DNA of 64,000 bases from Bradyrhizobium zhengyangense (lineage in GTDB: Bacteria > Pseudomonadota > Alphaproteobacteria > Rhizobiales > Xanthobacteraceae). Position 1 is the first letter of the stretch, and every line of letters starts with the position of its first letter. Location of the stretch: assembly GCF_022012435.1 (NCBI RefSeq), contig NZ_JAKLUA010000001.1, positions 992,001 through 1,056,000 on the forward strand, read 5' to 3'. The translations under genes and the position numbers were made by a program. This document shows positions 54,930-62,567 of this stretch, piece after piece. The notes below the pieces were generated by a model, which saw only the letters and a list, made by a program, of their open reading frames with translations, was not told where the DNA came from and did no database searches.

Positions 54930-55427
54930 ATGGCCATTCGCCCGATCGTCCGCTATCCCGACCGCCGCCTCACAGTGCCCGCCCGCCCCGTCACCGCTTT
55001 CGACGATGGCTTGCGCGAGCTTGCGGCGGATTTGCTTGAAACGATGCGCGCCGCGCCCGGCATCGGCATCACGGCGCCCCATATCGGCGTGCCCCTGCGC
55101 GTCGTGGTGCTCGAGCTCGATGCCAAGGCGGGCCCGCAGACCTACGTCAATCCCGAGATCGCATGGGCCTCGCCCGAGATGATCATGCACAAGGAAGGCA
55201 GCGTTTCGATGCCCGGCGTCAATGACGAGGTGCAGCGCCACGCCCGCGTGCGGATCAATTATTGGGATCTCGACGGCAACGCACAGATCGAGGAATCCGA
55301 GGCTTTGCGCGCCGTCTGCCACCAGCACGAGATTGATCAGCTTGACGGGATGTTCTGGCTCCAGCGATTGTCACGGCTGAAGCGGGAGCGGCTGGTGAAG
55401 CGGTTTGAGAAGATGTCGCGCGATTGA
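54930..55427 (+). CDS. Peptide deformylase-like protein lacking two metal ligands
   Basis: The 165-residue protein has the deformylase fold: an opening RPIVRYPDRRLTVPARPV, motif 1 GIGITAPHIG (normally GxGLAAxQ), motif 2 EGSVSMPG (normally EGCLS) and motif 3 HEIDQLDG (normally HExDHLxG). The metal-binding Cys is Ser and the second His is Gln; only the first His and the Glu remain. It is therefore unlikely to bind the usual iron or zinc centre. It may have another role or be a decaying second copy of def. Confidence 0.85.
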   Translation: MAIRPIVRYPDRRLTVPARPVTAFDDGLRELAADLLETMRAAPGIGITAPHIGVPLRVVVLELDAKAGPQTYVNPEIAWASPEMIMHKEGSVSMPGVNDEVQRHARVRINYWDLDGNAQIEESEALRAVCHQHEIDQLDGMFWLQRLSRLKRERLVKRFEKMSRD

Positions 55428-55536
55428 CGTGCCGTCCATCGAGCTTGTTTGAGCCGGCGCCGGCTGTTCGATGTGGAGAAACGTGTCTGGGCTGATATGA
55501 TGGCAATCCGTCGACTTCTTCGCGGGAGAGTGACGA

Positions 55537-55950
55537 ATGAATTTTTCCGGCCGCTGCGCCTGCGGCGCGGTTTGCTACACCATCGCTGCCGCACCGATCC
55601 GCGGCTTTCAATGCCAGTGCACGGACTGCCAGCGTGATACCGGAAGCGGCCACAGCTCGGTCCTGGTGTTCGCGCGCCAGGCGGTCTCCGTGACCGGCGA
55701 GGTGCGCGAGATCGCACGCGCCGCGGACAGCGGCGCCGTCAAGCGCAAAGGCTTTTGTCCGAACTGCGGTTCGCCCATCTACAACAAGCCGGAGGAGAAG
55801 CCGGACTACATCGGCATCTATGTCGGCACATTGGACGATGCCAGCACATTCAGGCCGTCCGTCGTGTTGTTCTGCTCGCGCGGCTATGCCTGGGACTATC
55901 TCGATCCCGAACTCCCAAAGCTGCCGGAATGGCATCCGGCATCGAGATAG
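55537..55950 (+). CDS. GFA family (glutathione-dependent formaldehyde-activating-like) protein
   Basis: The 137-residue protein has the zinc-binding CxC and CxxC sites: GRCACGAVCYTI, FQCQCTDCQRDTG and GFCPNCGSPIY. These define the Mss4-like GFA fold. Some members add glutathione to formaldehyde, but most are uncharacterised. It lies 109 bp after the deformylase-like gene, with no clear partner. Confidence 0.92.
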   Translation: MNFSGRCACGAVCYTIAAAPIRGFQCQCTDCQRDTGSGHSSVLVFARQAVSVTGEVREIARAADSGAVKRKGFCPNCGSPIYNKPEEKPDYIGIYVGTLDDASTFRPSVVLFCSRGYAWDYLDPELPKLPEWHPASR

Positions 55951-55981
55951 CGCCTTCGGGGCTCTCCACTCCACGAAGCGG

Positions 55982-56344
55982 TCAGGCTCTCTTCCCGCCC
56001 CGCTTCGTCAAATGCGCGTGCCGACGCTCCCGCTTGCCGCGCGCGATCTCCGTCGCCAGCGCGTCGAGCTTCGGCTCCCAGAAAGTCCTGAACTGGCCGA
56101 CCCAGGCATCGACCGCGCGAAGCCCCGCGCCATCAACCTGATAGAGCCGTCTCTGCGCCTCCGCGCGAACTGTGGCAAAGCCGCTTTCGCGCAGCACTTT
56201 GAGGTGTTGCGATACGGCCGCCTGCGTGATGCCGAACTCAGCTCCAATCACTTCGACAACCTCACCGGATGCCATTTCGCCCGGCGCCAGCAACTCGAGG
56301 ATGCGGCGGCGCACGGGATCGGCGAGGACCTCAAAGACGTGCAT
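55982..56344 (-). CDS. ArsR family transcriptional regulator
   Basis: The 120-residue protein starts MHVFEVLADPVRRRILELLAPGEMASGEVVEVIGAEFGITQAAVSQHLKVLRESGFATVRAEAQRRLYQVD, a clear ArsR winged helix, with a basic C-terminus. No conserved metal-binding Cys pair is seen. Its start overlaps the SRPBCC gene stop by one base (TGATG), so the two are translated together, the usual ArsR plus AHSA1 arrangement. Confidence 0.92.
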   Translation of the reverse strand: MHVFEVLADPVRRRILELLAPGEMASGEVVEVIGAEFGITQAAVSQHLKVLRESGFATVRAEAQRRLYQVDGAGLRAVDAWVGQFRTFWEPKLDALATEIARGKRERRHAHLTKRGGKRA

Positions 56345-57006
56345 CAGCTTCCCGTGCCCGGATGTGCGACGTCGGGCGGCATCTCGCCGCGATAGAACGC
56401 GATGGTGCGGTCCGACCGCTGCTTCGCCGTGTCGGGATCGACGCCGCTTGCGACATGAGCCGCGCGCCAATATTCGCCCGAATTTGCCATGAAGTCCTTG
56501 CCCGCGGGAGAGCCCATCCATGCCTCCGCCGTTGCATGGTCGACTGCCGCTCCCGTCGCAACATACCGCTCGAGGCCGGCAATGGCGAGATCCCAGCCGA
56601 TCCCGACTGCGCCCGGGCCAAACTGATTCCAGTGATCCTCGATGATCGCGGTGTGCTCCAGCGTCAACCGCGCCTGACTGCGTTCCGCCGCAAGCCTGAC
56701 GTCGATCCAGCTGACGGCGCCGCCGAATTCCCATGTGGCTGCAAAATGCGTCGGCGGCGTACAGGCCGTGATGGTGCCGCCTGCGTTGCCCTTCAGCTGG
56801 TACTTTCCACCGGTCTGAAGGTTGCCCTCGACCGGCAAGAACCAGCGCGGAATGCGTTCCTTGCTGGTCACGGCGTCCCAGAGGTCCTCGACATCAGTGT
56901 CGTAGAGCCTGGTCAGCGTCACCGCGCTGGCCGGCTTCCCGTCTTTCTCGAAATTGCGCACCGAGCGCGTCACGAGCCCCAATGCCCTGGCGACGTCGAT
57001 CTCCAT
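56344..57006 (-). CDS. SRPBCC (AHSA1-like) domain protein
   Basis: The 220-residue protein starts at ATG 57006 after GGGAGGA and has an SRPBCC/START-like fold (TLTRLYDTDVEDLWDAVTSKERIPRWFLPVEGNLQTGGKYQLKGNAGGTI; GIGWDLAIAGLERYV). It heads a two-gene unit with the ArsR regulator. An operator-like palindrome lies 49 bp upstream. The ligand or partner is unknown. Confidence 0.9.
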   Translation of the reverse strand: MEIDVARALGLVTRSVRNFEKDGKPASAVTLTRLYDTDVEDLWDAVTSKERIPRWFLPVEGNLQTGGKYQLKGNAGGTITACTPPTHFAATWEFGGAVSWIDVRLAAERSQARLTLEHTAIIEDHWNQFGPGAVGIGWDLAIAGLERYVATGAAVDHATAEAWMGSPAGKDFMANSGEYWRAAHVASGVDPDTAKQRSDRTIAFYRGEMPPDVAHPGTGS

Positions 57007-57054
57007 TGCTGTCCTCCCTGTCGTTGAGCGCGAGGACGAATATCGATCTACACT

Positions 57055-57076
57055 AATATAAGTCAAGTCTTATATT
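57055..57076. promoter_or_regulatory. Palindrome before the SRPBCC-arsR unit
   Basis: AATATAAG (57055-57062), TCAAGT, CTTATATT (57069-57076). Perfect 8-bp arms. Its AT content contrasts with the surroundings and its place fits an ArsR binding site over the promoter. Confidence 0.65.
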
Positions 57077-57127
57077 CATGCGATAGCGCCAGAGAGTGGA
57101 ACATCCGGCGCGCCATCGGCGATGGCC

Positions 57128-58243
57128 CTAGAGGCTCCGAAGGAAATCGATCATGGCGGCGCTGACTTCGCCCGCGCGTTCCTGCTGGGTCCAGTGGCCG
57201 CAATCCCGCAGCACAATCGGCGGCCGGAGCTTCGGCACGAACGCTGCTTGCCTCTTGATATCCTGCCCAAATGCGGCAGCAACGAAATCGCGGTCGCCAA
57301 CGAGATAGAGCGCGGGCACCGTGACCATCGCCCCGTTGAAGGCGGACATCAGCTCCCAGCCACGATCGACATTGCGCCACCAGGCAAGCGGGCCATGGAA
57401 TCCACTTCGCGCATAGGCCTCGACATAGACGTCGAGATCGGCCTCCGTGAGCCATGGCGGCAAGGCCGGCGGCTCGGCCAGGACATTGCCCTTGCGCGGC
57501 ACCATTCCGGCGGCAAATCCGCCTGAAGCCGACGGCGGCCGATCGCCCGATTGCAGATAGAACTGGGAGCGGAAGGTGCGGCGCAGATCGCGGCCCAGCC
57601 CGGCTACGGCTTCAGGCGTCTGCAGGAAGAGCTGATAGAACACCGCATCCTCGTTGCGCGGCATCAGCGTGGTCGGCGGCGCCGCGCTGTCGCCAAACGC
57701 GCGCGGCCGGAACGGCGGGCTCATGGCGATCACGGCCGAGAAGCGGTCGGGGCGCAACAACGCCGCCTGCCACGCGATCGCAGCGCCGATGTCGTGCCCG
57801 GCGATGACAGCCTGCCTTGCGCCCAAGGCATCGAGGAGACCCACGACATCGCCGATATCGTGGAGGATCGTGTATTTCTCGACCTCTTCCGGACGGTCGC
57901 TGTGCCCATAGCCGCGCAGGTCCGGCGCCACAGCATGGAAGCCGGCCTTCGCCAGCGCGCCGAGCTGATGCCGCCAGGAGTACCAGCACTCGGGGAAGCC
58001 GTGACAGAGAATGACGAGCGGACCATCGCCCTGTTCGGCGATGTGAAGGCGGATGCCATTGGTCTCGATCATGCGATGCTTCACCTCCGGCATCGTGGGA
58101 TCCACCCAGGAGGACGGCTCCGCATTTTCGGCAGCGAGCCCGGTCGCAGCAGAGCGCGACGGCCGCGCCAATGCGACACCGGTGGTGAGCGCGCCCGCGG
58201 CCCAGAGCATGTCGCGGCGAGACAGCGTCGGCTCCCTCGACAT
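57128..58243 (-). CDS. Tat-exported alpha/beta hydrolase (epoxide-hydrolase type)
   Basis: The 371-residue protein starts at ATG 58243 with a twin-arginine signal (LSRRDMLWAAGALTTGVALA). The hydrolase core has oxyanion HGFPE (81-85) in HGFPECWYSWRHQ, nucleophile Asp151 in GHDIGAA and the late His in DCGHWTQQE. These match epoxide hydrolase and haloalkane dehalogenase relatives. It starts inside the preceding gene stop (TGATG), so it is coupled to the small exported protein upstream. Confidence 0.92.
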   Translation of the reverse strand: MSREPTLSRRDMLWAAGALTTGVALARPSRSAATGLAAENAEPSSWVDPTMPEVKHRMIETNGIRLHIAEQGDGPLVILCHGFPECWYSWRHQLGALAKAGFHAVAPDLRGYGHSDRPEEVEKYTILHDIGDVVGLLDALGARQAVIAGHDIGAAIAWQAALLRPDRFSAVIAMSPPFRPRAFGDSAAPPTTLMPRNEDAVFYQLFLQTPEAVAGLGRDLRRTFRSQFYLQSGDRPPSASGGFAAGMVPRKGNVLAEPPALPPWLTEADLDVYVEAYARSGFHGPLAWWRNVDRGWELMSAFNGAMVTVPALYLVGDRDFVAAAFGQDIKRQAAFVPKLRPPIVLRDCGHWTQQERAGEVSAAMIDFLRSL

Positions 58244-58704
58244 CACTGTGCTCCCTTCGTCGCAACGGGATTGGCCATGAGCAGCCCGAGCGGTTGCAGC
58301 GGACCGACCGGGATGTAGTCGTGATCCATCAGATGCGCCTGGCCGAGCGGCAGCCCGTCCATGATCGCCTGCGCCTCGGCGACGTCCCTGGTGTCCAGCA
58401 GCAAGACGACGCCGCGACCATCGCCACGCGAATACCATTCGCGGATTTTCCCGCCGAGATAGAGCTGCACCGTCGCCCGGATTTCAGCCGGCAGCACCGC
58501 CATCACCTGCTCGCGGGCAACGCCCTGCTTCACGGTCAGGATGACGAATACGCCAGTTACGGCGGGCGCAGCGGCTTGGGTTTGGGATTGGGTTTGGGTT
58601 TGAGCGGCGGCCGGGATGGTCATCAATGATCCTCCTGTCAAAGCGAGCACGAATGCGACGACGACGCTGCGCAGCGCGCCCATCGGTCTCTTGAGTGCGG
58701 TCAT
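58243..58704 (-). CDS. Exported protein, muconolactone-isomerase/YCII-like
   Basis: The 153-residue protein starts at ATG 58704 after AAGGAGG and has a signal peptide (VVVAFVLALTGGSLMTIPAAAQ), a Thr-Gln-Ser run (TQTQSQTQ) and a domain of about 95 residues (VFVILTVKQGVAREQVMAVLPAEIRATVQLYLGGKIREWY; VVLLLDTRDVAEAQAIMDGLPLG) like the ferredoxin-fold muconolactone isomerase or YCII proteins. It is divergent from the LysR gene and probably under its control. Confidence 0.75.
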   Translation of the reverse strand: MTALKRPMGALRSVVVAFVLALTGGSLMTIPAAAQTQTQSQTQAAAPAVTGVFVILTVKQGVAREQVMAVLPAEIRATVQLYLGGKIREWYSRGDGRGVVLLLDTRDVAEAQAIMDGLPLGQAHLMDHDYIPVGPLQPLGLLMANPVATKGAQ

Positions 58705-58787
58705 GGCGGGCCTCCTTGTTCTGAAACGGCGGCGTCGGCCTCGCCTGATCACATAGACGCGCGGGGGCGCGGCTTGTATGGTCGATT

Positions 58788-58816
58788 TGTTCACATATGT
58801 TGTTCGGAAATGAACA
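58788..58816. promoter_or_regulatory. Inverted repeat between the exported protein and lysR
   Basis: TGTTCA (58788-58793) and TGAACA (58811-58816) are perfect 6-bp inverted arms 17 bases apart. They lie in the 122-bp divergent region and could be a LysR-type binding site. The spacing is wider than the usual T-N11-A box. Confidence 0.35.
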
Positions 58817-58826
58817 GGGAGCGCAC

Positions 58827-59732
58827 ATGACCTGGCAGTGGGACGACATCCGCTTCTTCCTCGCCGTATCGCGTGCCGGCAGCCTTTCGGCGGCGGCGCG
58901 CACGCTTGGCGTCGGTCATGTCACGGTGGGGCGGCGGATTGCGCTGCTGGAGAAGCAGCTCGGCGTGACGCTGCTGAACCGCAATCCTGACGGATTCGTC
59001 ACGACGCCGGCCGGCGAAGCGATCCTGCGCCAATGCGCGGCGATGGAGAGCGCCGCTGCTGATCTCGAGCGCATCGTCGCCGGACATGACGCGCTGCTGA
59101 AGGGCTCGGTTCGCGTCGCCACGACCGAGGCCCTCGGCTACCAGCTGGTCGCGCCGGCGATCGCAACGCTGCGCAAGAGCCATCCGGAGCTGCGCGTCGA
59201 CCTGATCACCGGCGTTCGCACACTCGACATCGCGCGGCGCGAAGCCGACCTCGCCGTCAGGTTCGCGCGGCCCTCGGCCTCGGACCTGATCTGCCGCAAG
59301 CTCGGCGACGTCGCCTTCTCGCTGTACGCCTCAAAACGCTATCTGGCGAGCAAGGGCGCGCCGAAGCAGGGCCAGGGGCTGGCGGGTTTCGACCTGATCA
59401 CCTACAGCGGCACGCCGACCGCAATGGGCCCTTTCTTCATGGGGGAGTCGATCGAGGGCGCGCAGGTCGCGCTTCGCTCCGACAGCCCCTTCATCCAGCT
59501 TCGCGCCGCGGCGAACCATACCGGCATCGCCGAGGTCACCTGCTTTCTCGGCGATCGCGCGCCTGACGTCGTCCGCGTCTGGCCCGACCGGCCGCCGGCG
59601 CGGCGCGCGCTGTGGATGATCATGCATCAGGACATGAAGCGCGCCGCGCGCATCAAGGCCGTCTCGAACGCCATCACCGAGACGTACCGCCGCGAGAAGC
59701 GAACCCTGGAACAAGGCCTCGCGGCGGCATAG
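58827..59732 (+). CDS. LysR family transcriptional regulator
   Basis: The 301-residue protein starts at ATG 58827 after CAGGGAG. Residues 1-60 are the LysR helix-turn-helix (WDDIRFFLAVSRAGSLSAAARTLGVGHVTVGRRIALLEKQLGVTLLNRN). The rest is the LysR-type effector-binding domain (VRVATTEALGYQLVAPAIATLRKSHPELRVDLITG). It is divergent from the two-gene hydrolase unit and likely regulates it. Confidence 0.94.
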   Translation: MTWQWDDIRFFLAVSRAGSLSAAARTLGVGHVTVGRRIALLEKQLGVTLLNRNPDGFVTTPAGEAILRQCAAMESAAADLERIVAGHDALLKGSVRVATTEALGYQLVAPAIATLRKSHPELRVDLITGVRTLDIARREADLAVRFARPSASDLICRKLGDVAFSLYASKRYLASKGAPKQGQGLAGFDLITYSGTPTAMGPFFMGESIEGAQVALRSDSPFIQLRAAANHTGIAEVTCFLGDRAPDVVRVWPDRPPARRALWMIMHQDMKRAARIKAVSNAITETYRREKRTLEQGLAAA

Positions 59733-59762
59733 GCGGGCGACATGCAGGATGGGTAGAGCGCG

Positions 59763-60641
59763 CTATTTCAGCGGCAGAAACACGTCGGCTTCAGTCTCGT
59801 GCTCCGGCACCTCAGGGAAGAAGCTCAGCCGCTGGCAATAGAGCGGGAAGTCGCGCGCCTCCTCGCCGCTGGCCGGAAGCCAGTCGCGATAGAGATAGAG
59901 CGCGGCGGGCTCCAGATTGTCGGTGTAGCCGACGACCCGCAGCACCGCGCAGCGCCCGCCGGGGATTTCGCCGACCTTGATCTCCTCCCCATTCGCCTCG
60001 ATCGGCTGCTCGGTCCCGACACAGAGGTCCGTGCTGTAAGCAGCCGGCGAGGACGGACGCCGTTCGGAGCGCCAGACATTGAAGGTCGGGCTTGTCCTGG
60101 GATGCAGTCCGGCGGACTTGCGCCAGGCGATGAACCGCCTGACGGTGTCGCCGAGCCTTGCCGGGTCGCCCCGATGCTCCATGATCGCCACCCGCGTGGG
60201 GGGCACATCGCGGATCGTCACGTCGTCGGTGGTAAAGATCTTCATGAGCTTGCTCCTCGCACTATCGAGAGGCCCGAAGGCCACAAGCCACGGCTCCCAT
60301 TCGGGCGCGTTGCGGAAGGACGACGGCGACTGCCCGAACCGTTGCCGAAAGGCGCGGGCGAAGGCGTCAGGGGCATCGTAACCGGCCTCCATCGCGATGT
60401 CGGTGACGCTGTCAGCGTCACTGTAGGCCAGCAGGTAGGAAGCGCGCTTCATACGGGCCAGCTGGACATAGCGATGCACTGACAACCCGAAAGTCGCCGT
60501 GAACTGCCGATGGAAATGAAACCGCGAGAAGGCGGCAACGCCGCTCAGCGTTTCCAGGTCCAGATCGGCGTCGAGATGCCGGTCGATATAGTCCAGCACC
60601 CGCCGCATCCGGTCCCGATAGTTTTGCAGCGCCGCCGTCAT
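59763..60641 (-). CDS. AraC family regulator with GyrI-like domain
   Basis: The 292-residue protein starts at ATG 60641 after AGGAAGGG. Two N-terminal AraC helix-turn-helix units (VLDYIDRHLDADLDLETLSGVAAFSRFHFHRQFTATFGLSVHRYVQLARMKRASYLLAYSDADSVTDIAMEAGYDAPDAFARAFRQRFGQSPSSFR) are followed by a GyrI/BmrR-like small-molecule domain (MKIFTTDDVTIRDVPPTRVAIMEHRG). Such regulators sense amphipathic drugs or toxins. It is divergent from the VOC protein gene. Confidence 0.94.
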   Translation of the reverse strand: MTAALQNYRDRMRRVLDYIDRHLDADLDLETLSGVAAFSRFHFHRQFTATFGLSVHRYVQLARMKRASYLLAYSDADSVTDIAMEAGYDAPDAFARAFRQRFGQSPSSFRNAPEWEPWLVAFGPLDSARSKLMKIFTTDDVTIRDVPPTRVAIMEHRGDPARLGDTVRRFIAWRKSAGLHPRTSPTFNVWRSERRPSSPAAYSTDLCVGTEQPIEANGEEIKVGEIPGGRCAVLRVVGYTDNLEPAALYLYRDWLPASGEEARDFPLYCQRLSFFPEVPEHETEADVFLPLK

Positions 60642-60807
60642 CGTCCCTTCCTTTCGTGGCGGCATGAGTTAGGCCGGAATGGCCGCGATGCGCTCGACCG
60701 ATCTTGCGGTTTGGCAAGATATCGCGAAATGGCGATCCGCTTCCTTATTTCAAAATACGTCATTATCTTTTGTCAAAACACCTCCTGGTCAACCGAGGTC
60801 CCTCGAA

Positions 60808-61200
60808 ATGAACAGCTTGAACAATCTGGAGTGCGTCACCCTCTTCGTTGCCGACCTCGCGCGCACGCGGGCATTCTATGAGGCCGCGTTCGACGCCAGG
60901 CCGATCTATTCCGATGCCGTATGCAGCGTGATCGGGCTCGGTGGCGTCATGGTCAATCTGCTACAGGAGACGGAGGCGCCGCAGCTCGTGGAGCCGATGG
61001 TGCCGGCGGCTTCAAGCGCCGGGCCTCGCATGCTCATGACCATTCGCGTCGCCGATGTCGATGAAGCCTGCGCGAGGCTCCGGCAAAACGGTGTGGCGCT
61101 GGTGAACGGTCCCATCGATCGTCCCTGGGGTCGTCGCACCGCGGCCTTTGCCGATCCGTCAGGTCATATGTGGGAGATCGCGCAGGAGATACGTTCCTAG
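60808..61200 (+). CDS. VOC/glyoxalase family protein
   Basis: The 130-residue protein has a single VOC fold (LECVTLFVADLARTRAFYEAAFDARPIYSDAVCSVIGLG; TIRVADVDEACARLRQNGVALVNGPIDRPWGRRTAAFADPSGHMWEIAQEI). It may be a dioxygenase-, lyase- or bleomycin-resistance-like enzyme. I chose ATG 60808, since the frame before it has no domain features. It is divergent from the AraC gene and a plausible target of it. Confidence 0.9.
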   Translation: MNSLNNLECVTLFVADLARTRAFYEAAFDARPIYSDAVCSVIGLGGVMVNLLQETEAPQLVEPMVPAASSAGPRMLMTIRVADVDEACARLRQNGVALVNGPIDRPWGRRTAAFADPSGHMWEIAQEIRS

Positions 61201-61274
61201 TAGACGCCCCATGCAGCGACAGCTGCGCCACGCTCGGATACTGGCCTTCTCAGGGTTACATCACTTCTGAGAGA

Positions 61275-61528
61275 CTATGAGGCGAGCCCAGCCTTTGCTC
61301 GCGCAACGATCACTTCCCAATTCGTCTTCTCGCCGGTGGCCAGCTCGATCTTGAAATAGCTGTCGTGGTGGCCGATATATGCCGGAAGCGCCTTAGGCCC
61401 ATGGGCACGCCACGCTTGGGCGAACCATTGCTCCAGAAGCTCTGAAGCCACTTCCCCCGGTTTAATCTCCTCGTATTTCTCATCATCGTAAATTTCGGAG
61501 GGAACGTCTTCTTGTCGTCCTCACCCAT
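61275..61528 (-). pseudogene. Frameshifted small acidic protein gene
   Basis: The ATG at 61528 opens a frame (MGEDDKKTF...) that loses protein character after a few codons, while the adjacent frame reads DVPSEIYDDEKYEEIKPGEVASELLEQWFAQAWRAHG...VIVARAKAGLAS and ends at TAG 61275. That frame has a TGA at 61521-61523 and no ATG, so one base appears lost or gained between 61505 and 61520. A start at GTG 61451 would rescue only a shorter protein. I do not recognise the family. Confidence 0.45.
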
Positions 61529-61611
61529 GCACCCCCTCCGCGACTATCGACATTGCCTGCTTGCCAGAGTTCGAAGGACGGGTGGAGCAAAGCGATACCC
61601 ATCCAACCGAC

Positions 61612-62514
61612 TCATTGCTTGAAGCAGTTCTCGCGATGCCATTTCAAGAAGTGCGGATGAGGCCGATCAGACGGTCTTCTCGGCTCAAGAGCACGACCGG
61701 TCCTATTGATGATCGACCGGACTCCTTCCTGGTCATTTGTCTGACGCGAGATAAGTATTTCTAGATCGTCGGCTAAGGTGATCAGACCACGGTCGAACAT
61801 CCAATGAGCCGTACCTGAGAGGGCGATCCCATTGCTAACGATATCCGGCCCATTTGCCTCGACAGGCCGAATGTGCGCCGCCGCAACTTCTGCGCGCCCC
61901 ATTCCGTTGATGAGCTTCAATCCGGTAATGGCGCAGCGTTCATCATAGGCGCGCAGCACGATCCGACGAAATACGCGATCGCGCAGAGCTCGCGATACGG
62001 AAAGGCTGACGCGATCTCTTTGCTGCTCGAATATGAACGGCGCCTGTTCCCCTTCATCGAGCTCGGCCAACCGAACATCGGCATCAACGCGGGGCAGCAG
62101 CGGTGCACCTTCCGCGAAACCAAGTTCGAATATTCTATTGAAATCTTCGGGTGAGATGGGACGGACTGCCGATTGAGCACGTCCGGAAATTCGTCCCTGC
62201 TCATTCAGGACACCGCGCTCTACTGGACCAGTCGGCCCGTTGAACGAAACCGGATTGGCAAAATCGAGATAGCTTCCAGGCTCGATCAGAGCGAGATACA
62301 TCCCTGGAGTGCCCGGGTCAGGAATAATCTGCTGAACCCGAGAAATCGCAAAATAGCCGCGCGTCTCGGCCACTTTGCTCGGCTCGTAATAGATGATCCA
62401 ATCGCCTATGCAGGCTTCAACGCGGCGGAGATACTGACTGGGAAACTGATATCGTTCAGCGGGACTGTCATCGTAGATCGAGTCCGATCGATGGATGAAT
62501 ACCCCAAATCCCAT
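61612..62514 (-). CDS. HNH endonuclease family protein
   Basis: The 300-residue protein has a C-terminal HNH_2-type motif: ERCAITGLKLINGMGRAEVAAAHIRPVEANGPDIVSNGIALSGTAHWMFDRGLI (AAHIRP and the later H are the metal-binding residues). The N-terminal 180 residues are unrecognised. Such solitary HNH proteins occur in defence or genome-variation regions. The DNA here is clearly AT-richer than its neighbours, suggesting transfer. Confidence 0.88.
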   Translation of the reverse strand: MGFGVFIHRSDSIYDDSPAERYQFPSQYLRRVEACIGDWIIYYEPSKVAETRGYFAISRVQQIIPDPGTPGMYLALIEPGSYLDFANPVSFNGPTGPVERGVLNEQGRISGRAQSAVRPISPEDFNRIFELGFAEGAPLLPRVDADVRLAELDEGEQAPFIFEQQRDRVSLSVSRALRDRVFRRIVLRAYDERCAITGLKLINGMGRAEVAAAHIRPVEANGPDIVSNGIALSGTAHWMFDRGLITLADDLEILISRQTNDQEGVRSIINRTGRALEPRRPSDRPHPHFLKWHRENCFKQ

Positions 62515-62567
62515 GATTCAAACGGCGTCGCCTCTCCGGAGAGCTAGGGATTGAACAATCATGCCCC

